Below are positions 1 to 9,215 of a DNA stretch of 64,000 nucleotides, one piece after another. A model generated the notes under the pieces. The model ran no database searches. It worked only from the letters and a program-made list of their open reading frames with translations, and had not been told where the DNA came from. Source of the stretch: Leishmania donovani (taxonomy: Eukaryota; Euglenozoa; Kinetoplastea; Trypanosomatida; Trypanosomatidae); contig NC_018263.1 in the NCBI RefSeq assembly GCF_000227135.1, forward strand, positions 2,198,259-2,262,258, read 5' to 3'. The translations under genes and the position numbers were made by a program. Each line of letters starts with the position of its first letter. The stretch's first letter is position 1.

Positions 1-103
1 CAGTTTACACGGACGTCACGGCAGCGAGCAGACATCATCGGCGAACCAACACTTGCCGAGAGCATCACGCACTCGTCTCGTCCACCGGGTCTGCTCCGTT
101 GAT

Positions 104-811
104 TCAGAGGGAGTGCAGCAGCAGCTGCTCGTACTCGGCAGGGCTGACGATGCGCACAGAAAGGTTGTTCTGCACCACTCCGGTGGCCTCGATGCGCAAG
201 GCGAGCTGCAGCGCCAGCATGTGCTTGCAGCACCACACCTCCTGCCGCTGAATCGACTGGTACGCGTACGCAGAGCAGGGGCAGTAGTAGGGAGAGAAGA
301 GTGTGTGCTCGCCGATCTGGTAGAGACAGCGTGCCCGCTGCACGGCCACCAGTGAGGAGACTGCAGCTGCGCTCTCCTGATCTTCCTGCTGGGAGACAGC
401 GTTTGAGCGAGCGGTGGACGACACGGCGTCAGCACCGGAGCGCTTCGCACGCTGAGTTTCACGGTGCACGCACTCGACGTCATCGCCCGCCATCTTCGGC
501 GACTCGTCGTCGTCGGCAAAGTCCGCCTCAGCACGCTCCACATATCGTATGACGGGCTCGGCCCCGTGCAACGCGATGCCAATGGCTGACAGCGCCGTTT
601 TCCCATAGAGAATCTCAAGCGGCGCCAGCGCCTCCTCGACGCTCTTGGGCACATCATGCGCCTCGGCACCGCCCACGCCATCCGGGCGTAGGGCATCACT
701 GGAATGAGAGCCCGCAACGATGTATTGTGCGTAGGCGTCCAAGACGGCGCGGGTGGTGAGCGCTGGATAGTCCTCGGCTGCTCTCGAAAAACTTGCCATT
801 GCCGTGCTCAT
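104..811 (-). CDS. SWIM zinc-finger protein, SWS1/ZSWIM7-like
   Basis: A 235-residue protein. Residues 174-205 hold a SWIM zinc finger: C177-P-C179, then C195-K-H197, inside a hydrophobic context (YCPCSAYAY ... CCKHMLALQLAL). Spacing and flanking residues match the C-terminal finger of ZSWIM7/SWS1, the partner of a RAD51 paralogue in the Shu complex that promotes RAD51 filament assembly in homologous recombination. The size also fits that small family. The middle (about 95-150) is acidic, low-complexity and probably disordered. The ATG at 811 is verified; a second in-frame ATG lies four codons inside. A pyrimidine tract plus AG sits about 90 nt upstream on the sense strand. The SWIM finger is seen directly; the Shu role is inferred from family resemblance. 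Other SWIM proteins (MuDR-type transposases, large ZSWIMs) are much longer. Confidence 0.75.
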   Translation of the reverse strand: MSTAMASFSRAAEDYPALTTRAVLDAYAQYIVAGSHSSDALRPDGVGGAEAHDVPKSVEEALAPLEILYGKTALSAIGIALHGAEPVIRYVERAEADFADDDESPKMAGDDVECVHRETQRAKRSGADAVSSTARSNAVSQQEDQESAAAVSSLVAVQRARCLYQIGEHTLFSPYYCPCSAYAYQSIQRQEVWCCKHMLALQLALRIEATGVVQNNLSVRIVSPAEYEQLLLHSL

Positions 812-899
812 GAAAGCGGCGACGGGCTAGGCGCCTTCTCGTGGACCGCAAGTTCGAGGCGGCAGGAGACGTCAACGGCGTCGTGCAGGGCTGCCGGTC

Positions 900-957
900 C
901 TCAAGGGAAGTGATAGACATGGTTGGAGAAAAGGGGAAGGGGAGTGGGAGGAGGAAT
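900..957 (-). promoter_or_regulatory. Predicted spliced-leader acceptor for the SWIM gene
   Basis: The plus strand is purine-rich at about 921-955, giving a long C/T tract on the sense strand. The first downstream AG on the sense strand is at 901-900, about 90 nt before the ATG. This is the usual trypanosomatid layout for trans-splicing; it is inferred, not mapped. Confidence 0.45.
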
Positions 958-1233
958 ATGAAGAGAGTAAACATGTCGACGGGTCGTGACATTTGGTGAG
1001 GCCGACTTCCATTGGTGAGTTCTTCGGCCTTTGTCTCGCAGTGCAAGAGACTGCCCCTCGACTGTGCAGCGCATCACACCTCCTCCTTTTGGAGGTGCTC
1101 AATGGGGGTCACCGTTTTCGTCTCCACGACGCACACAACTGCGCAGTTGTGTTGACCCACTGCTGGTATGATGCAGCAGCGCGCCTCCTTTCGTTTCTAT
1201 GTACTTCTCGACCTCCTGAAGACGGTGGAAGGA

Positions 1234-1472
1234 GGGATGAGGGGAAGGGACGCACCCCTTAGTGCGTGGTGGCATATCACACACGCTCCGGTGCCCCTCC
1301 CCTACCCCACCTCTCGGTTTGGAGAAGCCGGAGTGGCCACCTCGAGGGGGATGCACCCCGTGGCGACCTGGCATGATGGGAGGAGCGGCCGTGGGGGAGG
1401 GAGGGAGGGGGAAATCGAGTGGCGCTGAGCTCATGGGCGGTGGCAGCGAGCAGATGCCTTGACCAAAGAAGA
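1234..1472 (-). repeat. 239-bp dispersed repeat, copy A (SIDER-like)
   Basis: Matches 8742-8980 base for base in the same orientation except at one site (A at 1381, C at 8889). Identity stops abruptly at both ends. It sits in the 3' untranslated region of the cyclin gene, 177 nt past its stop. Size is below the roughly 550 bp usual for Leishmania SIDER retroposons, so it may be a truncated SIDER2 or another UTR element. No target-site duplication was evident by eye. The repeat is directly seen; the family name is a guess. Confidence 0.85.
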
Positions 1473-1522
1473 ACACTCTTTTTTTAAAGGCCGCATCACA
1501 CATGTGCGCCCTTATCTGCAGA

Positions 1523-1560
1523 ACACACCAACACACACACACACACAGACAGACACATAC
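1523..1560. repeat. AC-dinucleotide microsatellite
   Basis: Alternating AC with the purest run at 1531-1547, then degenerate AGAC/CATAC units. Typical of Leishmania intergenic DNA. Confidence 0.85.
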
Positions 1561-1648
1561 AAAACGGGGAGGCACAGGGAGGACGGAGTGGCACCGGAGG
1601 CGCGCGCCATGCCTAGGGTTGGTATGGGTGCCTTCGCGGATGACCGGC

Positions 1649-3136
1649 TCACTTGCGGTGATGGCGACGCCGCCGCAACTCTCCGTCGTCGTTATGGCGC
1701 CGGTGGTGGCGCTTTTCATGCTTCGACCTCCGCACGAGAATGTTCTCGTCGTCGTCGTGACGCGAACGGCGTCTCGACGCGCCATGAACGGCGTCGGAAG
1801 GGAGGGAGGCACCAATCAGATCGCGCAGTTCTTCGATGCTCGCCGGGTTGGCAAAGGATGCCGGCAGTGGCCCTGCAGCGCCGGAGGACGATGGCGGCGG
1901 CGGCGGAGCGGGCGATACACTAAGCGAGGTCTTGGCGCTCGCCTCTGCGGCTGTTTCTCGAGCCACCTTGAGTTGCTCCATGGCAAGGTTATACTGATCC
2001 CGCTCGGCAACGGTGCGGTACAGCGGAACCGTGCTAAGCGCTCGCGCGTCTGCCAACGCGGCTGTCGCAGGACGGCTTCCAACACTGTTGCTGCTGTATA
2101 CCCCGTATCGATACGAGATGGCCTTGAGAAGGCGCTCGCTTACCCCGAACGCCGTGGACCATTTGTCGGGTAGAGTGAGGTCGGGCGGACACGATTGCTG
2201 TATGGCGTAGATGGCGAGCGCGTCGGCGGGAACAGCGAGGAGCCGGCGGCATCGCGGGAGGTCGTTCACGACCTGCACCGCACGTATCATCCACTGCGTC
2301 AGAGCCGCAGGCGGTCGTGCGGTTTTTGCTACGGCGGCGGCTCTTGGACGAGTCGTTCCGTTCGCGCCAGCACTCGGGTCACCCCTGACGGCGCCGATGC
2401 CGCTCTGCGCATCGTCACTGGCCGGCTCCGACAAGATATTCAAGTACAGTAGAACGTACTTGTAGGGGCTCTCGACAAACGTCTGAAAGCCAAGCTGGTG
2501 CAGGACCACCTCCTCTGCCTCTACCACGCAGGCTTTGAAGTCTTCGTAGCGTGCAAGAGAGGGCTTGGACTGCTCATTTACAGGAGTTCCGCTGCGGCGT
2601 AGGCTCAGTCGCATGCAGACGTTCACCACGGCGCGAATGCGCGTCGACGGGTCCTCCATTTTGGTAGCGATAAGCAGGCAGGCCGCCACGAGATACATGA
2701 TGTCCTCATGATCCGACAAGTGATGAATGCAGTAGTCGAGTGGGGCGTGTAGGTCGACCAAAGGAACGAGACCAGTGCGCATCTTGAGCTGCACGTGGTT
2801 CGGCACGAGATACTCGACGCCGGCCGGGTACGCAGGCTTGCTCGGAGCATCACGTGTCTTCTCCGTCATGGATGGACTGCCGGTGGGCGATGAGGCAGCC
2901 AGCAACTCGAGTTGGGCACGCTTGAGGTCCTCGTTGAGACAATTTCGATAAGCGGGCATGTCGAGTGCGCTGATGTACTGAGAACGGAAGTGCGTCTCGA
3001 CGGACGCCTCGAAGCGCTGGAAGAGAATCGAGGCGCGGTAAATTGTGGAGGGTGTGGTTCGCAGAAGCAGCCCCGCTGTACGGATCAAATCCACGCCGTA
3101 GGCGGTGTATGCATCCCGCGCCGCAGCATCCGTCAT
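1649..3136 (-). CDS. L-type cyclin, candidate CRK9 partner CYC12
   Basis: A 495-residue protein starting at the ATG at 3136; the open frame runs further upstream, but that part looks untranslated and a predicted splice acceptor lies 38 nt before this ATG. The cyclin box is recognisable: helix residues about 14-50, the stretch CLLIATKMED (153-162), then RIRAVVNVCMRL and EVVLHQLGF (209-217), the pattern of cyclin L (AAKIEE, RRIRDVINV, LKELGF). About 90 residues are inserted between the first helices and the ATK-type helix. The C-terminus is an Arg/His/Ser-rich tail ending in repeated basic clusters, like the RS tails of L-type cyclins. In Trypanosoma brucei an L-type cyclin, CYC12, pairs with CRK9, a kinase needed for spliced-leader trans-splicing. 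The cyclin L assignment is strong; orthology to CYC12 is inferred. Confidence 0.75.
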   Translation of the reverse strand: MTDAAARDAYTAYGVDLIRTAGLLLRTTPSTIYRASILFQRFEASVETHFRSQYISALDMPAYRNCLNEDLKRAQLELLAASSPTGSPSMTEKTRDAPSKPAYPAGVEYLVPNHVQLKMRTGLVPLVDLHAPLDYCIHHLSDHEDIMYLVAACLLIATKMEDPSTRIRAVVNVCMRLSLRRSGTPVNEQSKPSLARYEDFKACVVEAEEVVLHQLGFQTFVESPYKYVLLYLNILSEPASDDAQSGIGAVRGDPSAGANGTTRPRAAAVAKTARPPAALTQWMIRAVQVVNDLPRCRRLLAVPADALAIYAIQQSCPPDLTLPDKWSTAFGVSERLLKAISYRYGVYSSNSVGSRPATAALADARALSTVPLYRTVAERDQYNLAMEQLKVARETAAEASAKTSLSVSPAPPPPPSSSGAAGPLPASFANPASIEELRDLIGASLPSDAVHGASRRRSRHDDDENILVRRSKHEKRHHRRHNDDGELRRRRHHRK

Positions 3137-3900
3137 GGCGACTGGAACAATATAAGAGCGGCCACCCGAACACCTTGGTGGAGAATACAGACAACAACGC
3201 GAAAACGAGTGTGTTCGTGACAGAGTCGGTACACCAGCGCAAATGTAAAGAGGTGCGCGTGTGTCTGCGGAGGGAGTGCACGTTGCTACGACTCGACTGC
3301 AATATACATATATGCCCCTCCAAGACGAAGGGGCCTTCGGGTACGTTGTGCCTGCCTTCACACAGCGCACAGATCTTGGCAACCGTGTGGGATCACGGGT
3401 GCGCGACGGTAAGTCGAGTGAGAGAGAGCGAGAAGACAAAGAGAAATCGGTGTGCGTGTGTGGGAGGCGGGAGGGGAGGGGGTGGAGAGCGAGACGATTG
3501 GGGGGGGGGCGCACAAACGACAGATGCGGAGTAACATACACCTGTCGTCTTCAGGGCTCCTGCAACGCCGGTGTGAAGGCTGCCTCACCTGGAGACAAAC
3601 GCAAACGCCAGGGGGTCTACGTGTTCTTCACCGGGTCGACGTGCCGTTCGTGCAGACTGCTCCACATGTGGCACGGGTCCAATGTGGAGGGAGAGAGCAG
3701 TGCCTTTTCCGCGCGGCTTCACGTGCGTCCTCTCCTTTCGTTTAGCAACTGTAGCCTAGCACAACATACCCATGCGCACACTTTCACGCATGCAAGGCTC
3801 CGCTTCGGTCGAGGGAAGCGATGTTAATACTCGTTGCGAATGAGTCGACTGGTCTGCTTCGTAATGGAAGCAGACGCGCACGCACATGCTCCTCTGTGCC
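3137..3900. other. Intergenic region, cyclin L gene to canopy-like gene
   Basis: Contains the predicted cyclin splice acceptor near 3174, purine-rich plus-strand stretches around 3415-3510 and low-complexity sequence. No supported gene or RNA seen. Confidence 0.6.
3174..3210 (-). promoter_or_regulatory. Predicted spliced-leader acceptor for cyclin L
   Basis: On the sense strand a T-rich pyrimidine stretch (about 3210-3177) is followed by AG at 3175-3174, 38 nt before the ATG at 3136. It supports this start over the longer open frame. Inferred from sequence only. Confidence 0.45.
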
Positions 3901-4884
3901 TTAGAGATCGTCAGCGTCGCTCGGAGCACTTGGCCGGCGCTGCCGCTGCTGTTGTTTGCGTTCCTCACCACGCATGTAGTCCTGCAGCGTGGAGAATTCA
4001 TCGTCGGTGAGGTCGAAAGCGGTGGGATCGACCGCCTGCAAATCCTCCTTGTTCCCCGTCACAAAGGCTTCCTTCATTCGACGGATCTCGTCCCGGGAGA
4101 AGACGTCGGCGGACTGGCCCTGCTCACGGGTCAGGCGGTGGAGCATCGTCTCCATCTCTCGCTCCTCCGTCTCAATCTCCTGGGGCCTGTCCGCGTCAAT
4201 CGACTCACGCAGCTCCGTGTCTTTCGTGAGGGCCATGTCCAGCTTGCGGACAAAGGTCGCGTGCTTCTTGCAGTGCGGGGAGGGAGCGCAGAAACTGCCA
4301 AAGACGACGTCGCGGTGCGCCGCATCGCTGATGTTGCGCCCAGCCTTCGCTTCCTTTACAAGGCGGCTGGAGAAGCCGTCCATGTAGCCGCTGTCCATCC
4401 ACTCCTCACAAAGCACCGCCACGGTTTCGCAGATTCGGCCGCACTTGCTGTAGTAGTCCACCACTCCCACGCTCATGTGATAGCGAGGCGTTGCGGCAGC
4501 GGGCCTGTCAGCTCCTCTCTTCGAAGGCGCCACCTCTTCCATTTGCAGAGCCACTTGGCGAATCCACTGGCCCTGGTCCTTGAAAGGGACACACATATTC
4601 TCAACCTCCTCCAGCACGTCGTCCTCACGCACCTGCAGCCGCTTCCTCTGCTGCTCCTCTCGCTTCGCCTCTACTTGGTAGAGGGCATTCACGACAATGA
4701 AGGAGCACACGTCGCAGCGCAAAGCATCCTGCACAACGGGGGGATAGGGGGTGTTCAGCGGCAGCTGCTTGCGGGCACTCGCGCACCCAAGCGCAGCGGC
4801 CAACACGCACACTAGTAGCAGCAGCGCTGACGTGACGAGCGGCCGCGTCGGAGCGACGTGGGATGGAGGGCTGCAGCACGGCAT
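3901..4884 (-). CDS. Canopy-family (saposin-like) ER protein
   Basis: A 327-residue protein with an N-terminal hydrophobic segment (about 19-36) that looks like a cleavable signal peptide ending near the AxA at CASA-R. Cysteines follow the canopy (CNPY/DUF3456) pattern: C57-x2-C60, C98, C152 within an acidic helix, and C199/C205 in FCAPSPHC, matching CGAC, EEIC, ACESIVEE and LCSKRTDLC of animal CNPY proteins. Canopy proteins are ER-lumen saposin-fold cofactors for folding or trafficking of secreted and membrane receptors. The last residues are DADDL. Trypanosomatid BiP uses the related MDDL tail for ER retention, so this looks like an ER retrieval signal. The C-terminal third is charged and Glu/Gln-rich. 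The ATG at 4884 is verified. Family confidence is fair; the client protein is unknown. Confidence 0.65.
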   Translation of the reverse strand: MPCCSPPSHVAPTRPLVTSALLLLVCVLAAALGCASARKQLPLNTPYPPVVQDALRCDVCSFIVVNALYQVEAKREEQQRKRLQVREDDVLEEVENMCVPFKDQGQWIRQVALQMEEVAPSKRGADRPAAATPRYHMSVGVVDYYSKCGRICETVAVLCEEWMDSGYMDGFSSRLVKEAKAGRNISDAAHRDVVFGSFCAPSPHCKKHATFVRKLDMALTKDTELRESIDADRPQEIETEEREMETMLHRLTREQGQSADVFSRDEIRRMKEAFVTGNKEDLQAVDPTAFDLTDDEFSTLQDYMRGEERKQQQRQRRPSAPSDADDL

Positions 4885-5741
4885 CCGAAGGGTGCCCTTC
4901 TTTATGTGTTTTACGAACTGCAGGAATGCTTAGGTGCTGCTGGTGGTGGCGGTGGTGATGGCGTGTGTGCGCAGGGCGGAGGCGTGGGGATGAGGAAAGG
5001 CGATAGCAGGTGAGTCCCCCCTCAAAAAAAAAGTGGAAGCGATTTCACCTCCAATGGATGGTGGATGGTGCACGGGAGAGAGAGGAAGAGAGGCAATGCA
5101 ACGAGAATAATGACAAGAAACAAAGAGAGGTGCCGTGTGTCACGATAAGCTTCAGCTGAAGCCGCTGCTGCCGGTGGCGCATGGAGCGAAACAAGGAAAA
5201 AAAAACGAGTCGGTGAGGGCGGGGCCACAACCATCGCTCTGTCACTCCTTCCAAGCCGATCATGAGGCGTCCTTTCATCTCCTCGACATGCCTGCGTTTT
5301 TTTTTTCCCTTGCTTGCCGCCTCCACGCGCGTGATCGACGCAACCCCTCCATCTGCACCGACACACCTGCCCTTGCATATGGCGAAATGTCGCTCGGCGT
5401 TGGCGCGTTCCCCTTCATGGAATGAAGTACCCGTTCGGTCTTGCGCTCTTCGTTCCCCCCCCCCGCGCACTTGAGTCGGGGTTGCACGTGCATGCGTGCG
5501 TAGACGTGGGCGTGCTCCACGATTTGAAACAGCGGGATACCCTTCCGCAGATTCGCAAAGGGTGGCGCACAGCACGCCCGCTAAAGGGTCCAGGTGGCGA
5601 CGGTATTCGATTGGTCTGCCCACTCATCTGGTGTAGGCGATGTGACAAGGAAAAAAAATGCGGGAAGGAAAACGAGGCAGTAGCCGACACTCTGCACTCA
5701 TGAACGCACAACGCGTCTGAACCTAGAGAGACCCCGCCCGA
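4885..5741. other. Intergenic region, canopy-like gene to FAD oxidoreductase gene
   Basis: Polypurine and polypyrimidine low-complexity sequence (A runs near 5023 and 5193, T run near 5299). Several open frames here have no coding character. No gene seen. Confidence 0.6.
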
Positions 5742-7895
5742 CTACACTCTCTTGGCAAAGACTTCGCGCGCGCGCCGCTCCAGCTCTGCCTGCTTGCGCT
5801 TGCTCTGCTCTGCGGGTGTGAGGGGCAACTCTTCTGCGCCATCGCCCGTTGTCTTGACGTCGGCCACTGGGGTCTCGTACTGACTCGCGAGCTTCTGCAG
5901 GCTACGCACGTGCTGCTCCTTTCGCGCCTGCGCGGCCGGATCGTCGTCCTCCTCGTACATGAAGCAGAACACGAGGGTGCGTAGCCAGTCCGGCGTGTTT
6001 TCTCGCAGTGCCAGCTCGGTGGCCTTGGCGTGAAAGCGGCGGCGGAGCGGCTCCAGGTGAGTCAGGAAGGCATCCTCGAGAGCACAGAGGCGGCTCAAGA
6101 TGGGCGGACTACTGTCCGTCTTCACCTCTTTGCGCACCATGTTCGCGAATCGGTTCGTGCTGTACGGGTTGTCTTCGAACCTCAGCAAGGCCAGAGCCGA
6201 CGCCTCGGACGGTGTCCTGGAGTCCTTCCGTTTCACCGCATCTGGGTCCGCACCATTGAAGAGCAGCTGCAGCTCCTCCTCTACGGCTGTCCGTCGACTC
6301 GGTGACAGCTTCGACGTCAGCAGCCCCCACGTCTTTGTGTTTTCGATGTCCTCCTCGCGGAGGTGCTGCGCCTGATGCTCCACAAGCTTGCCAAGCACCT
6401 TTGCGGCCCCTGGTGCGAAGTCCATGGCGTGGTCGCCGAAGCCGCAGCACACAAAGCAGTTGAAGGAGCCGCCGTTGCGGTCAACGATAGGAACACCGTC
6501 AGGGGTGAAGGCTCGGACATACTCGCGTACGCGGACGACGTTGCTGCCGCACCCGGCCTCGACTGACGTAGAAGACGAGCTGAGGGGGACTGACCAGCCG
6601 CACTTGATTCGCAAATACGACTCCAGCCGATCGAGCTGCCGCGATACCAGTGCTTGAGTTTTAGTTTTGACGGTGCTGTCCAGGGAGAGCAGCCCTTGCA
6701 GCACAACGTCCTGCGATGCCGGCAGCACCTTTGACTGCATCATGGAGGCAACGGCAGATGATCTGCTGGGGAGCCCACCGTTACGATTTGTGGAGAACGT
6801 GAGGCTGCTGGGCCACGTGTAGCCGTACAGACTGCAGTTACTGTTGAGCAGCGCCAGTGTACCTGGGGCAGGCCGCGCAAGGGAGTCTGCTACACCGTCG
6901 TGGCTGGACGACGCATGTACCTCCGGGGAAGACGACGTCGATGCTGCGGCTGGGGATCGGTGCGGCTTGCACTGAAAGAGGGACCAAATCGCGTCCTTGA
7001 GGGCACCGCTTGGTTGCTGCACCACCGCCGAGAGACCGCTGAGACCCAGCACCGGGAGGCGGGAGTTGGGAAGGGTCATGGTGCCAGTGCTAGCTCCCGC
7101 TGCAAGGACCACCACATCATACCCTTCGCTGGCGAAAAGGCGCTGCTCGGGATGCAAAGGGTCGGGCTTCGATACGCGAATGCTCCGGGTGGATTCGACG
7201 TCGTACTTGAGGTAGGTGACGGCGTCCTCGAGCCGCTCGCCAAGGGCAAACTGTACGTCGTAGTCTCGCCTGCACACCTCTGCCAACGCTCGCGTCCAGC
7301 CAACGGGATCGACCGTCAGGGGCTCCGCGTGCGCTGTCACGGCGGCCTCTTTCCGCTCGTTGAGAACCGTGACCGGTCCCGCGAACACGTGCTGATGCAG
7401 GTGCGGGTACTTGTTCACGAGCTCGCACACGACGGAGTGGCTGACGCAGGATAGGTTGTTTGTGTAGGCCATCACCTCAGAGTCGGAGAAGCAGGATCGA
7501 AGCCGACCCCACATCCAGCGGTACACCACTGGGTTGAGCAGCGTGTTAAAGAGGTGTTCCCGGGCGATCAAATCCGGGCAGGCGGTAGGGAACAGCATGC
7601 CACGCAGCACTTCTGTGCGGAATGCCGTCCGAGCCAGCGTCGGCTCGATCAGTCCAACGCCCACAAACGGAAGAGAGAACCTGGTCTCGCCTCCCGCGAT
7701 GTCGCCGCGGCGCTCAAAGACAGTCACCTTGAAGCCTAGCTTGGCGAGCTCGTAGGCGACATGTACACCGGCCACACCAGCACCAACGACCGCGGCGCTT
7801 GGGGCAACCAGCGACAATCGCTCCGTCGGGTTTGGGGAAGTTGAGTCGCTGGCCGACGCAACCACCGGTGGCATCCGAGACCCGCGCTGTCCCAT
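5742..7895 (-). CDS. FAD-dependent oxidoreductase (DAO family)
   Basis: A 717-residue protein from the ATG at 7895; another in-frame ATG is at 7874. Residues 34-63 form an FAD-binding dinucleotide fold: VVGAGVAG (G38, G40, G43), then a hydrophobic strand ending in E61. Further on, VREYVRAFTPDGVPIVDRN and CCGFGDHAMDFAPGAAKVLGKLV match the closing FAD region of D-amino-acid-oxidase/dehydrogenase family enzymes. The substrate cannot be told. After the oxidoreductase core comes an extension of about 170 residues, rich in charged residues near its end, that I do not recognise. A sense-strand pyrimidine stretch and AG at 7904-7900 lie just before the chosen start, arguing against the longer frame. 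No clear peroxisomal or mitochondrial signal is visible. Confidence 0.75.
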   Translation of the reverse strand: MGQRGSRMPPVVASASDSTSPNPTERLSLVAPSAAVVGAGVAGVHVAYELAKLGFKVTVFERRGDIAGGETRFSLPFVGVGLIEPTLARTAFRTEVLRGMLFPTACPDLIAREHLFNTLLNPVVYRWMWGRLRSCFSDSEVMAYTNNLSCVSHSVVCELVNKYPHLHQHVFAGPVTVLNERKEAAVTAHAEPLTVDPVGWTRALAEVCRRDYDVQFALGERLEDAVTYLKYDVESTRSIRVSKPDPLHPEQRLFASEGYDVVVLAAGASTGTMTLPNSRLPVLGLSGLSAVVQQPSGALKDAIWSLFQCKPHRSPAAASTSSSPEVHASSSHDGVADSLARPAPGTLALLNSNCSLYGYTWPSSLTFSTNRNGGLPSRSSAVASMMQSKVLPASQDVVLQGLLSLDSTVKTKTQALVSRQLDRLESYLRIKCGWSVPLSSSSTSVEAGCGSNVVRVREYVRAFTPDGVPIVDRNGGSFNCFVCCGFGDHAMDFAPGAAKVLGKLVEHQAQHLREEDIENTKTWGLLTSKLSPSRRTAVEEELQLLFNGADPDAVKRKDSRTPSEASALALLRFEDNPYSTNRFANMVRKEVKTDSSPPILSRLCALEDAFLTHLEPLRRRFHAKATELALRENTPDWLRTLVFCFMYEEDDDPAAQARKEQHVRSLQKLASQYETPVADVKTTGDGAEELPLTPAEQSKRKQAELERRAREVFAKRV

Positions 7896-9215
7896 GACGC
7901 TCCTCGCGAGGGGAACGGAGGGGGTGCAAAATAAGGAAACCAGAACAAGGCGAGGTGGCCGGCACGCACGGAGAGCCTGAGGTTCGGCGGAGCAACGTTG
8001 GCCAAGTCGGCGCAAAGTTCAACAGCAAACAACGATGAAGAGAGAGGGGTGCTCCGAGGACACGCGCACCGCCGGAAAGACATCAATGATGGGGCACTTC
8101 TCTGGCGTGAGCAACGCAGCGCTTTCTTTTTTTTTTTTCCACAGTCGCGGCAATGCAGCCAGCCAGGCCGCACAGGAGCAGATCAAGCGCCGCACGGAGG
8201 CTTCAAGAACCTGCGCAGCTCGACCTTTACAGTGGTAATGACCTTCTCTCCAAGAGCCGTAGGGGATTACCTTGCCCGGTGAGGGTTGGGACAGTACAAG
8301 ATACATGCGCCGAGGTACGGCGGAAAAGGGAAGGAGACGAGGAAAGAAAAACGCAGAGTAGACGCAAATCGCGACAAGGAGACGAGACGTGCATGGAGGA
8401 CACAACCAGTGTCTGGATGGGATTCAAAGATTGGAGAAATAATGATGATCGGCCCGCCACCCGCGCTTAACGAGCTTTACAGCTTTCTCTCTCTTGTACA
8501 CACACACAAACACATACACAAGAGATGCCATGGCCGCGCCACGGCCTCTGTGGGTTTCACGTAACACAGAACACCCAGAAAAAGGACATGATGCTCTATT
8601 TTAGCGACTGTATCAAGGCTTTTGCCCTCAACTTGTTTTTCGTGTGCCCGTTGTTCGGTTGGGCGAGCACTGCACACTTGACCTCTTTCTTTTTTCTGTT
8701 CGCCTTCTCCCTGCGCTATGCTCATCCAATAATGACGACGGGGGATGAGGGGAAGGGACGCACCCCTTAGTGCGTGGTGGCATATCACACACGCTCCGGT
8801 GCCCCTCCCCTACCCCACCTCTCGGTTTGGAGAAGCCGGAGTGGCCACCTCGAGGGGGATGCACCCCGTGGCGACCTGGCATGATGGGCGGAGCGGCCGT
8901 GGGGGAGGGAGGGAGGGGGAAATCGAGTGGCGCTGAGCTCATGGGCGGTGGCAGCGAGCAGATGCCTTGACCAAAGAAGATGTTTTCTGCGAGTGTCTTA
9001 GACGCGTGTTAATCGAAACAAACAAAAAGAAAAAACAGAAGACCAACACGAGCAGAGCACAGCCACCAATGCGCACACGCCGTGTGTGCGCGCCGCGCGC
9101 CTGCGACAGAGACGCCGGCAAACATGCAACAACGCTTTGACGATCGTGTTGGCATTGCCAACACGGATGGCGTGCAGGCGCATATTTCGTGTGCACCGAA
9201 CCCGCCGAGCGTGCG
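7896..9215. other. Intergenic region, FAD oxidoreductase gene to DEAH helicase gene
   Basis: Holds the second copy of the 239-bp repeat (8742-8980), homopolymer runs (T run near 8127-8138) and short CA tracts near 8500. Predicted splice signal for the FAD gene lies at 7900-7950. No gene supported. Confidence 0.65.
8742..8980 (-). repeat. 239-bp dispersed repeat, copy B (SIDER-like)
   Basis: Same orientation as copy A at 1234-1472, with a single difference (8889). It lies in the 3' untranslated region of the DEAH helicase gene, 236 nt past its stop, a position very like that of copy A. Flanks differ completely from those of copy A. Confidence 0.85.

Larger units (their letters stand above)
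812..1648. other. Intergenic region, SWIM gene to cyclin L gene
   Basis: Holds the predicted acceptor of the SWIM gene (900-957), the first copy of the 239-bp repeat (1234-1472) and an AC microsatellite (1523-1560). Open frames crossing the repeat are identical in both repeat copies and look non-coding. No gene seen. Confidence 0.7.

Noticed and set aside
3886..4815. 309-codon plus-strand open frame opposite the canopy-like gene
   Set aside because: It mirrors the coding frame of a gene with clear cysteine motifs and signal peptide. Antisense open frames of this size are common opposite GC3-rich genes.
5045..5623. 192-codon minus-strand open frame between the canopy-like and FAD genes
   Set aside because: Crosses homopolymer and purine runs, has no conserved motif and overlaps other equally long frames.
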